Source: JAFAGX01 sp035623255 (lineage in GTDB: Bacteria; Acidobacteriota; Terriglobia; Terriglobales; Acidobacteriaceae). From it: a stretch of 64,000 bases of DNA. Each line of letters begins with the position of its first letter. Position 1 is the first letter of the stretch. This document shows positions 16,204-24,007 of this stretch, one piece after another. The notes under the pieces are model-generated. The model did no database searches. It was not told the origin of the DNA and was given only the letters and a program-made list of their open reading frames with translations. The stretch spans positions 1 to 64,000 of the forward strand of contig DASPTU010000098.1 of the NCBI GenBank assembly GCA_035623255.1, read 5' to 3'. The translations under genes were made by a program, and so were the position numbers.

Positions 16204-17472
16204 CTAGCCCTTCACGAAGATCACACTCGCATCATCTCTAAAACCGCGGCTGTTGGCGAACCGACGCACATCTTCGAGGAGGCTCTCAGCCGACGCCTCT
16301 GGCTTGGTAACGTCAACCCGGAGACGTTCTAACCCATATTCTTCCTCTTGATCGTTTTCAGCTTCTGTTATGCCGTCACTGTAGAAGACCACGCGCGAAC
16401 CCTCGGGGAAAGGGACTTCGTGTTCCGAAAATTCTCCAAACCCTATGCCGAGGGGCAGACCTCTCTCAGTGGAGAGGAAGCGGGATTCATTGCCAGACAG
16501 CAACAGTGGCGGAAGATGTCCAGCGTTGGCGAAAATCAAAGTCCGTCTCTGGGGATCGAGCACACCGTATACCATGGTGACAAATCTGCCTGCCGGAAAA
16601 TCCTCGACGAGTAAACGATTCAACTTACCCAGGACCTCCCCTGGCGTGCAGCTGGCCTCAGCCAGCGAGCGCAGCATGCCGCGAGTTGCTGACATCAACA
16701 ATGCCGCGGCAGTTCCTTTGCCTGAGACGTCGGCCAAAACTAGTCCCCAGCGACCATCTTCGAGAGGAATGAAGTCGTACCAATCACCGCCCATGGCTCC
16801 AGCGGAAATCGAAAGACCGGAAACAACGAAACCGGGGATAAAGGGTGAGGTCCTAGGCAGGAGTGCCTGCTGAATGACGCGTGCCTCGTGCACTTCGCGG
16901 CTCATAGCCTCGCGTGCTTGACGTTCCTTCTGAAATGCGCGGGCATTATGGACAGCCACAGAGATGTGGGAGCAAAGAGCCTGGAGAAGGCGCATCTGCT
17001 CCGGTGGAAACCCATCCAGTTCAGGATGTGAAGCCGTGAACACCCCCACCAGTTTCCCCTGCACATGTAAGGGAATGGCCAGCTCGGAGCGTGTGGACTC
17101 CTCGCAAGGAATGTAATAGGGATCCTTACTCACGTCGGGTGCGTAGCGAGGCTGCATCGTGGCTGCCACATAGCCGACCATGCCTTCTTTACCGATCTTC
17201 AGGCAATAGCCCTTGCTCGCTTGCGTGCACCCGCATACGCCTGCCAGAACCATCTCACCCCGATCTTCGTTATGCAGATAGATGTTTGCTTCCACGCATC
17301 CAAACGAACGTGCGATGTCGTTTACGACGTTATCGATCAGTTCATCCAGATCGAGGATCGAACTGATTCTTTGCGCTGCTTTTTGGAGTTTCAGGAGATC
17401 GTCAATTTGATCGATTCGAAGGGAACCGGCGATTGCGGCATCTTCGGGAGCAAAGCTTGGGACGGTTGCCAT
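16204..17472 (-). CDS. GAF domain plus PP2C/SpoIIE-type serine phosphatase
   Basis: The 422-residue protein joins a sensory GAF domain (about 30-185) to an RsbU/SpoIIE-like phosphatase domain (about 210-420). The phosphatase has the metal motifs GGDWYDFIPL and LVLADVSGKGTAAALLMS, then FVTMVYGVLDP, FANAGHLPPLLL, RVVFYSDGITEAEN and SRGFRDDASVIFV. Such enzymes dephosphorylate anti-anti-sigma factors in partner-switching networks. No anti-sigma or STAS gene is nearby. The short gap to the CoA-binding gene is convergent. A perfect 7-base inverted repeat lies in its leader. Confidence 0.92.
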   Translation of the reverse strand: MATVPSFAPEDAAIAGSLRIDQIDDLLKLQKAAQRISSILDLDELIDNVVNDIARSFGCVEANIYLHNEDRGEMVLAGVCGCTQASKGYCLKIGKEGMVGYVAATMQPRYAPDVSKDPYYIPCEESTRSELAIPLHVQGKLVGVFTASHPELDGFPPEQMRLLQALCSHISVAVHNARAFQKERQAREAMSREVHEARVIQQALLPRTSPFIPGFVVSGLSISAGAMGGDWYDFIPLEDGRWGLVLADVSGKGTAAALLMSATRGMLRSLAEASCTPGEVLGKLNRLLVEDFPAGRFVTMVYGVLDPQRRTLIFANAGHLPPLLLSGNESRFLSTERGLPLGIGFGEFSEHEVPFPEGSRVVFYSDGITEAENDQEEEYGLERLRVDVTKPEASAESLLEDVRRFANSRGFRDDASVIFVKG

Positions 17473-17490
17473 AGCACCTCCTCGGGTCCA

Positions 17491-17517
17491 GTAAGTGCAA
17501 TCAGGTGAGTCACTTAC
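17491..17517. repeat. Inverted repeat in the leader of the GAF-phosphatase gene
   Basis: GTAAGTG at 17491-17497 and CACTTAC at 17511-17517 form a perfect 7-base inverted repeat over a 13-base loop, starting about 18 bases before the minus-strand start codon at 17472 and just upstream of its AGGAGG site. It could be an operator or an mRNA hairpin. No known consensus was recognised. Confidence 0.45.
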
Positions 17518-17585
17518 CCTTTAAGCATAAGATGTAAAAAACTGTTTCTCGATGCATTTTTTCGGCAAGATCTTGGCGGAGTTTC

Positions 17586-18926
17586 TCAATGCGCGTCTCC
17601 CGAGAACCTTGATTTGATGCGTTTGATCTCTTCGATCCGCTCGCGCATTCTTCTTTCGACCCCTTCGTTTGTCGGATGATAGTAGGTCCGGTCGCGCAGG
17701 TTATCGGGCAAACACTGCATGTCCGTGATCTTTTCTTCAGAATCGTGGGCATACTGGTAGCCTTGGCCGTATCCCAGGCCTTTCATAAGCCCGGTCGGTG
17801 CGTTGCGCAGATGCAAAGGAACAGGTTCGGCCGTAGTACGTTCTACGTCTATCTGAACGTCGGAATAGGCGGTGTACAAGGCATTGGACTTCGGAGCCAG
17901 CGCGAGATAAACGACCGCCTGCGCCAGCGCCAGATTGCCCTCCGGCATTCCAATGAAATCAACGGCGTCGCGCGCCGCCATGCAAACTGAAAGCGCGGTC
18001 GGATCCGCCAAGCCGATATCCTCCACCGCCATTCGCACCACACGGCGCGCGATGTAGAGCGGATCCTCCCCAGCTTCCAACATGCGTGCAAGCCAGTACA
18101 GAGACGCGTCGGGATCGCTATTGCGGACAGACTTGTGCAACGCCGAAATTAGGTTGTAGTGCTCTTCTCCGGCCTTGTCGTAAAGCAGAACGCGTTTTTG
18201 CAAGGCGTCCTGAGCAATTTCATCGGTGATTTGCGTGCGGCGCTCTATTGCCAGGCTGGCCGCGACTTCCAGGGCGTTATAGGCACTGCGGGCATCGCCA
18301 CTGGAATAGGCTGCGATTTTTGCCAAGGTCTCTTCGGAGGCCTGCAGATGCAGAGACCCGAGCCCCCGCTCGACGTCTCCCAGCGCTCGCTTGAGCAACA
18401 AAACAATCTGCTCTTCGACAAGCGGCTTAAGCACGTAAACGCGGCATCGTGACAACAAGGCTCCAATAATCTCGAAGGACGGGTTTTCGGTGGTCGCACC
18501 AATAAGGCGAATGTTGCCCTTTTCGACATGCGGCAGAAAGGCATCCTGCTGGGCTTTGTTAAAACGATGAATTTCGTCAATGAAAACGATTGTGCGGGTG
18601 CCATACTGCCGCGCCTTTTCGGCATCAGCCATTACCTGCTTGATTTCCTTGATTCCCGAGAGTACGGCGGAGAATTCGATGAAATCCGCCTTGGTCAGCC
18701 GAGCGATGATTTTGGCGAGGGTGGTTTTGCCGGTGCCGGGTGGTCCCCAGAAAATGAGTGAACCGGTATCGTCGCGCTCGATTTGAGTGCGCAGCGGTTT
18801 GCCTTCGGCCAAGAGATGTTCCTGGCCGACAAATTCGTCAAGCGTGCGCGGCCGCATGCGATCCGCCAACGGGCGCGTCCGGTCAGCGGATTCATCGCGA
18901 TTCGGGATTGGCTGAAAAAGGTTCAT
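17586..18926 (-). CDS. rarA: Replication-associated recombination protein A (RarA/MgsA AAA+ ATPase)
   Basis: RarA is a clamp-loader-like ATPase acting at stalled replication forks. The 446-residue protein shows ADRMRPRTLDEFVGQEHLL, Walker A GPPGTGKTTLAK, Walker B FIDEIHRFNKAQQDAFLPHVE, sensor GATTENPSFEI, and the C-terminal MgsA part DPDASLYWLARMLEAGEDPLYIARRVVRMA and QCLPDNL. It starts at ATG 18926, where the MNLFQP N-terminus matches the family; an upstream extension to 19013 overlaps the neighbouring methyltransferase gene and is unlikely. The two genes are four bases apart and co-oriented. Confidence 0.95.
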   Translation of the reverse strand: MNLFQPIPNRDESADRTRPLADRMRPRTLDEFVGQEHLLAEGKPLRTQIERDDTGSLIFWGPPGTGKTTLAKIIARLTKADFIEFSAVLSGIKEIKQVMADAEKARQYGTRTIVFIDEIHRFNKAQQDAFLPHVEKGNIRLIGATTENPSFEIIGALLSRCRVYVLKPLVEEQIVLLLKRALGDVERGLGSLHLQASEETLAKIAAYSSGDARSAYNALEVAASLAIERRTQITDEIAQDALQKRVLLYDKAGEEHYNLISALHKSVRNSDPDASLYWLARMLEAGEDPLYIARRVVRMAVEDIGLADPTALSVCMAARDAVDFIGMPEGNLALAQAVVYLALAPKSNALYTAYSDVQIDVERTTAEPVPLHLRNAPTGLMKGLGYGQGYQYAHDSEEKITDMQCLPDNLRDRTYYHPTNEGVERRMRERIEEIKRIKSRFSGDAH

Positions 18927-18930
18927 GGCT

Positions 18931-19794
18931 CTAAGGGCGAAGGCTCCGATCGGTCGATCCCCTCCTCTGCCTGGAGGCTTCGTACAAAACGACACTTGCC
19001 GCCACCCCGGCATTCAGCGACTCGACCTTCGGCGAATGAGGAATGGCAATAACTTCGTCCATCTCTGCCATCAACTCACGCCCGAGACCCGCGCCCTCTC
19101 CTCCAATGAAAATCGCTGACGGTGAGCTCAAAGTGGTTTCCGGCAAGGGAGTTCCTTTGTGCGACGAGGTGGCGAGCAGACGCATGCCTTGTTCTCGAAG
19201 TCTTCCGAGGACCTGCGGCAATTCAAGCTTGACTGCAGGCAGGCGAAATACAGAGCCGGCCGACGCCCGCACTACCTTCCAATTGAGCCGGCTCACAGTG
19301 CCACCTCCGAGCAAGATCCCGGCTGCACCGAATGCCTCAGCAGAACGCAAAATCGTCCCAAGATTACCGGGATCTTGCAATCCGGCAATTGCAACGACCG
19401 GTCCGACTTGTGACCTTGCGAGCACATCCTCCAGAGTGAAAGACTTGCAATAAACCAGCGCGGCGATGCCTTGAGGCGCTTCGGTTGGAACCACACCGGC
19501 AAAGAGCCTGTCCGGAAGAGTCACAGTTTGGACGTGGGCGCCGAGCTGGGGCAGAAGGCGCTCCGCCTTATCCTTGGCCGAAGTGCTGAAGAATACCGTG
19601 TGAAATCTCAATCCGCTGCGGATGGCTTCTTCTACAACCCGCAGCCCTTCAATCGCACAGCAGCCGTCAGAAATCAGATCACCGGCGGCAAAGCCCTTGC
19701 GAAGCTCCTTGACAAGGGCATTATGCCGTCCTTCGATGCTGCGAAGGCGATCAAGTTGCGCGATGTGGGACTTTGGCACTTGTCTTCCTGCCAC
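18931..19794 (-). CDS. TrmH/SpoU-family RNA 2'-O-methyltransferase
   Basis: This is an S-adenosylmethionine-dependent RNA ribose methyltransferase (287 aa). The N-terminal substrate-binding domain (about 15-110) is followed by the SPOUT knot: motif 1 VVAIAGLQDPGNLGTILRSAEAFGA, motif 2 AIFIGGEGAGLGRELM and motif 3 IPHSPKVESLNAGVAASVVLYEASRQR. It could act on 23S rRNA (RlmB-like) or tRNA; the subgroup cannot be fixed by eye. It lies directly upstream of rarA with four bases between, suggesting one transcript. Confidence 0.94.
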   Translation of the reverse strand: MAGRQVPKSHIAQLDRLRSIEGRHNALVKELRKGFAAGDLISDGCCAIEGLRVVEEAIRSGLRFHTVFFSTSAKDKAERLLPQLGAHVQTVTLPDRLFAGVVPTEAPQGIAALVYCKSFTLEDVLARSQVGPVVAIAGLQDPGNLGTILRSAEAFGAAGILLGGGTVSRLNWKVVRASAGSVFRLPAVKLELPQVLGRLREQGMRLLATSSHKGTPLPETTLSSPSAIFIGGEGAGLGRELMAEMDEVIAIPHSPKVESLNAGVAASVVLYEASRQRRGSTDRSLRP

Positions 19795-19871
19795 ATCATA
19801 ACCTCTCGGCTGGCAGGGCTGGTCCGTGGTATCTTAAGTTTCGTTTCCAGACATCTAACAAAAGGGCTCGT

Positions 19872-20519
19872 GTGCGCGCGGAGATCCTAAAGATCAACAG
19901 TGAAAATCCGGAGGCGTCGCTGATACGCTATGCGGCCGACCAGATTCGGGCAGGCGAAGTTCTGGGCATGCCTACAGATACGTTCTATGGCTTGGCCGCG
20001 GATCCGTTCAACTTGCGGGCAGTCGATCGGGTGTATGACATCAAATCCCGCTCCCGGCACAAGCCTTTATCGTTGCTGATTGAGAGCGTTGACCAGGCGG
20101 AAGATCTCTGTAAGCCTCTCCCGGAGGAATTCTACAAGCTGGCTCGCCGTTATTGGCCGGGTCCCCTGACCATCATCGTGAAGGCTGCGTCCCGCCTGCC
20201 TCTGAAGGTGACGGCTAATACCGGAAACGTGGCCCTGCGCGTACCGAATGCCAAAATTCCTCTGGCCGTAGTTCAGGCGGCACAGATTCCGGTTACGGCA
20301 ACGTCGGCCAACCTGAGCGGAGAATCTGAGTGCACGACCGCCGAAGCCGTTCGGGACCAACTGCGAGACCGGATCTCTATCATCGTTGATGGCGGTACTT
20401 CGCCGCGCGAGATTGCTTCCACCATCGTTGACCTCACGGACGAAGAAGCTCGTTGGCAAATCCTGCGCGAAGGCGCGATTCCGGGCCAGGAGATTTCTGA
20501 GTTCTTTGCACAGGGATGA
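19872..20519 (+). CDS. tsaC: Threonylcarbamoyl-AMP synthase (Sua5/YciO/YrdC)
   Basis: It forms threonylcarbamoyl-AMP from Thr, bicarbonate and ATP for the t6A37 modification of ANN-reading tRNAs. The 215-residue protein has the YrdC signatures YAADQIRAGEVLGMPTDTFYGLAADPF, IKSRSRHKPLSLLI, RRYWPGPLTIIVKA, NVALRVPNA and VTATSANLSGE. The start is GTG 19872, preceded by AAAGGG; an in-frame upstream extension lacks similarity. There is no Sua5 C-terminal domain, so it is the short bacterial form. It overlaps the YdcF-like gene by four bases. Confidence 0.93.
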   Translation: MRAEILKINSENPEASLIRYAADQIRAGEVLGMPTDTFYGLAADPFNLRAVDRVYDIKSRSRHKPLSLLIESVDQAEDLCKPLPEEFYKLARRYWPGPLTIIVKAASRLPLKVTANTGNVALRVPNAKIPLAVVQAAQIPVTATSANLSGESECTTAEAVRDQLRDRISIIVDGGTSPREIASTIVDLTDEEARWQILREGAIPGQEISEFFAQG

Positions 20520-21142
20520 GCGGAGCTGCACCGATTCTGTCTCGCACGCGAAGTCACATACCATGGGTTTGGCTAGTAGCGGCGGTAGGCGTCGCGTTTC
20601 TCACCTGCTTGGGCGTCATATGCGTCAAGATTGAGGAGTCTGCTAACCAGCAACAGCTCCATCCTGCCGATGCAATCGTAGTGTTCGGAGCAGCGGAATA
20701 TTCGGGGCGGCCTTCGCCCGTCTACCGGGCCCGCCTGGATCACGCCTTCGATCTTTTCCAAGGTGGCATTGCGCCGGTCATAATCACAACCGGAGGCGCT
20801 GCTGCCGATCCCCAGTACAACGAGGGCGGCGTCGGCCACGATTATCTAATGCACCGTGGCGTCCCCGATGCCAGCCTGATCGCCGAAACGCAGGGGGCCG
20901 ATACCGCACAATCCGCCGCACGGGTAGCGGTCATCATGCGTGCCAATCATATGCGGAGCTGCGTCGCGGTCAGCGATGCATATCATGTTTTCCGCATTCG
21001 ACAGCTGCTGCAGCATGAAGGAGTAAAAGTCTATCTGTCGCCAAGGCCGGAGTCGCGCCCGCATTCCTTTTCGCAGCGTACAGAAGCCGTCTTGCGGGAG
21101 GCCATGAGCTATGTCCTTTGGCGGATGCACATCACAAGATAG
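20516..21142 (+). CDS. YdcF-family (DUF218) membrane protein
   Basis: The 208-residue protein has an N-terminal hydrophobic segment (about 17-38) and a DUF218 domain: DAIVVFGAAEYSGRPSPVYRARLDHAFDLF, VIITTGGAAADPQ, SEAEV-type acidic stretch replaced by EGGVGHDYLMHRGVP, and DTAQSAARVAVIM, SCVAVSDAYHVFR. It overlaps the YrdC gene by four bases (ATGA), so the two are translationally coupled. DUF218 proteins such as SanA/ElyC act in envelope biogenesis; the exact role here is unknown. Confidence 0.9.
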   Translation: MSGAAPILSRTRSHIPWVWLVAAVGVAFLTCLGVICVKIEESANQQQLHPADAIVVFGAAEYSGRPSPVYRARLDHAFDLFQGGIAPVIITTGGAAADPQYNEGGVGHDYLMHRGVPDASLIAETQGADTAQSAARVAVIMRANHMRSCVAVSDAYHVFRIRQLLQHEGVKVYLSPRPESRPHSFSQRTEAVLREAMSYVLWRMHITR

Positions 21143-21183
21143 TTGCAAATGGGTGCTTCGGGCGGAAGCATTTGTGAACTCTT

Positions 21184-21229
21184 GAATTCAGAATACAGAA
21201 ATTAATTTTGCCCTCTTACTTCTGAATTC
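21184..21229. repeat. Perfect 10-base inverted repeat between convergent genes
   Basis: GAATTCAGAA at 21184-21193 and TTCTGAATTC at 21220-21229 are exact inverted copies across 26 AT-rich bases that include AATTAATTTTG. It lies between the convergent ends of the YdcF gene (21142) and the YfiT-like gene (21231). It may serve as a bidirectional terminator or be a dispersed intergenic repeat. Confidence 0.6.
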
Positions 21230-21230
21230 C

Positions 21231-21755
21231 TCACCATCCCATCCTCTTCCTCAACTCGGTGACGTGCGCCACATGGTGTCTTCCGTGCCAGGCGTAAAGC
21301 GCGAGATTTTTCTCTAGCGGTACTGTCCCGAGTTCCGGGTGCCGGAAGGTGCGCTTCCAGTCCTCCGGTTTGAGAGAGCGCAACAATCGCACCCAGCGGT
21401 CGTGCAGAGAATCCAGAAGCGCCAGCGAAACCTCAAGGGGTGTGCCTTTAACTTCTTGCGTCTCTGCCCACAGGTCTTCCATATATGGCTTAATGGTCGG
21501 CTCATCCTCGGTGAGTGCCAGCTTGAAGCGGATATAGGCATTCATGTGACTCTCTGGCACGTGATGCACCACCTGCCGCACTGTCCAGCCTCCGTCGCGA
21601 TAAGGCGTTTCGAGTTGCTGTGGGCTAAGGCCTTTAACTGCGGCGCGCAATGCGGCAGGCGCCTGCGCGATGGCATCAATCATTTGCTTGCGCTGAGCTT
21701 CGTCGGTTGGACCATCAAACGAGAATTTTCCGATAGGGTAACGGGGATCAGTCAT
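21231..21755 (-). CDS. YfiT/BstA-like DinB-fold metal-dependent protein
   Basis: The 174-residue protein belongs to the YfiT branch of the DinB superfamily, whose members are putative bacillithiol S-transferases or metal-dependent hydrolases. It shows the YfiT opening YPIGKFSFDG, GLSPQQLETPYRDGGWTVRQVVHHVPESHMNAYIRFK with metal histidines, and the C-terminal YAWHGRHHVAHVTELRKRM with further ligands. ATG 21755 has an AGAGGAC site. It follows uvrB on the same strand after about 42 bases. Confidence 0.93.
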   Translation of the reverse strand: MTDPRYPIGKFSFDGPTDEAQRKQMIDAIAQAPAALRAAVKGLSPQQLETPYRDGGWTVRQVVHHVPESHMNAYIRFKLALTEDEPTIKPYMEDLWAETQEVKGTPLEVSLALLDSLHDRWVRLLRSLKPEDWKRTFRHPELGTVPLEKNLALYAWHGRHHVAHVTELRKRMGW

Positions 21756-21782
21756 TTGTCCTCTTTCTGGCATGACGGGTTG

Positions 21783-21797
21783 GCTCGCTTTGCGAGC
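21783..21797 (-). repeat. Short hairpin directly after uvrB
   Basis: GCTCGC (21783-21788) and GCGAGC (21792-21797) form a six-pair hairpin with a three-base loop, immediately after the uvrB stop codon on the minus strand. No T-run follows, so it is more likely an mRNA-stabilising or attenuating hairpin between uvrB and the YfiT-like gene than a full terminator. Confidence 0.45.
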
Positions 21798-23789
21798 TTA
21801 AGCGAACAAGAACTCCTTGGTCCGCAGCTCCTTGATCGTATCCCTCAGCTTGGCCGCCTTCTCGAATTCGAAGCGCTTGGCGGCTTCCCGCATATCGCTT
21901 TCGAGCTTTGCAATGTAAAGGTCGAGTTCTTCCTGCGATTTGAAATCTGGAATGCCATCGGCCTCTGCACTGGTCAGATCGGTGTAGTCTGCTTCGACAA
22001 TGCTGGCCAGCGACATCTCCAAGGGTCGCACAATGGATTGCGGCGTGATTCCATTCGCTTGGTTGTAGGCTTCCTGAATCGCGCGGCGGCGATTGGTTTC
22101 GTCCATGGCTTTCTGCATGGATTCGGTAACCCGGTCGGCGTAGAGAATGGCGCGGCCGTTCAGGTTGCGAGCGCAGCGCCCAACGGTCTGGATCAACGAT
22201 CCGCTGGATCGCAGAAAACCTTCCTTGTCCGCATCCAGAACGGCGACCAGCGAAACTTCGGGCAGATCGAGACCTTCCCGCAGGAGATTGATTCCGATGA
22301 GCACATCAAATTCACCGCGCCGCAAATCGCGAAGAATTTTGACGCGTTCTAAAGTCTCAATTTCCGAGTGCATGTAACGGCATTTGACGCCGACTTCACT
22401 GTAATATTCGGCCAAGTCCTCAGCCATGCGCTTGGTGAGCGTGGTCACCAACACTCTTTCGCCACGCCCCACGCGATCGCGAATTTCGTGCAGCAGGTCA
22501 TCGATTTGACCCTTGACCGGTCGGACTTCGACTGGAGGATCCACCAGCCCAGTAGGACGAATGATCTGCTCAACCACAACCCCCGCTGATTTTGTCAGTT
22601 CATAAGGCCCGGGCGTGGCGGAGACGTAAATCATCTGATTCATCCGGTGCTCGAATTCCTCGAATGTAAGCGGGCGATTGTCGAGAGCCGATGGCAGCCG
22701 GAATCCATATTCGACCAGGGTTTCCTTACGCGAGCGGTCTCCGTGATACATGCCGTGCAACTGCGGCACAGTCTGGTGCGATTCGTCGAGGAACATCAAA
22801 TAGTCGCGCGCGAAGTAGTCGAGAAGTGTCGGCGGCGGCTCACCAGGCAAGCGTCCTGTGAAGTGCCGCGAATAGTTCTCAATGCCATGACAGTAGCCCA
22901 TGGACTTTATCATCTCCAGGTCGTACATGGTTCGCTGATGGACCCGTTGCGCCTCAACTACTCGACCTTGTTTCTCCAGTTCGGCCTCCCACCACGCGAG
23001 CTCTTCGCGAATGGTCCGCACCGCGTTCGACCGGGTTTCCTCTTTCATGACGTAGTGAGTTTTGGGATAGATGGGCAGGCGAACATACTTCTGCTTGACT
23101 GTTCCGAATAGAGGATCGATCTGTGAAAGCGACTCAACCTCATCTCCCCACAGTTCCACGCGATATGCCATATCGTCGTAGGTGGGGAAGATTTCAATCA
23201 CGTCGCCCCGGACGCGGAAAGTTCCTCGGCGAAATTCGCCATCCGTGCGCTCATAGAGAATCTCGACCAGCTTGCGAGTGATATCTTCCCGCTTGATCTT
23301 TTGCCCTTTTTCGAGAAAGAGCAGCATGCCGTAATACGCCTCGGGCGAACCGAGGCCGTAGATGCAACTGACCGACGCGACGATCAGGCAATCGCGCCGC
23401 TCAAACAACGAACGAGTAGCGGAAAGCCGAAGCTTGTCCAGTTCGTCGTTGATGGTTGCTTCCTTCTCGATATAGAGATCAGCGGCCGGGACATAAGCTT
23501 CGGGTTGATAGTAGTCGTAGTACGAAACGAAATATTCCACCGCGTTCTGCGGAAAGAAGCTCTTGAACTCGTGATAGAGTTGCGCGGCCAGAGTCTTGTT
23601 GTGAGCCATGACCAAGGTTGGCCGGTTTACCTGCTCGATCACCTTCGCCATCGTGTAAGTCTTGCCAGAGCCGGTCACTCCCAGTAAAACCTGATGCTGT
23701 TCGCGATCGAATACACCTCGGAGGAGCGACTCGATGGCCTTGCCCTGGTCGCCGCGAGGTTTGTAATCGCTGACTAGCTTGAAATCCAT
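21798..23789 (-). CDS. uvrB: Excinuclease ABC subunit B
   Basis: UvrB is the DNA-damage-verifying helicase of nucleotide excision repair. The 663-residue protein has Walker A GVTGSGKTYTMA near residue 40, FVSYYDYYQPEAYVP of the beta-hairpin region, GLGSPEAYYGML, LDYFARDYLMFLDESHQTVPQ with the DEAD-like box, IYVSATPGPYEL, VLIGINLLREGLDLPEVSLVAVLDADKEGFLRS and RCARNLNGRAILYAD, and a C-terminal UVR motif that binds UvrC. It is complete. No certain LexA box was recognised in the 218 bases upstream. Confidence 0.98.
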   Translation of the reverse strand: MDFKLVSDYKPRGDQGKAIESLLRGVFDREQHQVLLGVTGSGKTYTMAKVIEQVNRPTLVMAHNKTLAAQLYHEFKSFFPQNAVEYFVSYYDYYQPEAYVPAADLYIEKEATINDELDKLRLSATRSLFERRDCLIVASVSCIYGLGSPEAYYGMLLFLEKGQKIKREDITRKLVEILYERTDGEFRRGTFRVRGDVIEIFPTYDDMAYRVELWGDEVESLSQIDPLFGTVKQKYVRLPIYPKTHYVMKEETRSNAVRTIREELAWWEAELEKQGRVVEAQRVHQRTMYDLEMIKSMGYCHGIENYSRHFTGRLPGEPPPTLLDYFARDYLMFLDESHQTVPQLHGMYHGDRSRKETLVEYGFRLPSALDNRPLTFEEFEHRMNQMIYVSATPGPYELTKSAGVVVEQIIRPTGLVDPPVEVRPVKGQIDDLLHEIRDRVGRGERVLVTTLTKRMAEDLAEYYSEVGVKCRYMHSEIETLERVKILRDLRRGEFDVLIGINLLREGLDLPEVSLVAVLDADKEGFLRSSGSLIQTVGRCARNLNGRAILYADRVTESMQKAMDETNRRRAIQEAYNQANGITPQSIVRPLEMSLASIVEADYTDLTSAEADGIPDFKSQEELDLYIAKLESDMREAAKRFEFEKAAKLRDTIKELRTKEFLFA

Positions 23790-24007
23790 TAGAACTTATC
23801 GGCTGTAGGCTCTGTTCTCCGTCCGCAAGCGTTTAACAGCAAGAGATGCAGTCCACTCTGCTTGCCTGCAGTAGAAACGAACCTCAACTGGGACGCATTT
23901 TTTGATTATATCCCGGCAGGGATAACGACTGGCGCGGGTGACGCCGTGGATGAAAAAAGAAAAACTGCAGGCGAGTTGCGCAACGAGAAAAACGCTGCAC
24001 GATGCGA

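Noticed and set aside
18927..19013. N-terminal extension of rarA
   Set aside because: It overlaps the methyltransferase gene; the family N-terminus matches ATG 18926.
21184..21229. Inverted repeat as ends of a small insertion element
   Set aside because: No transposase and only 26 bases between the arms; terminator or intergenic repeat is simpler.
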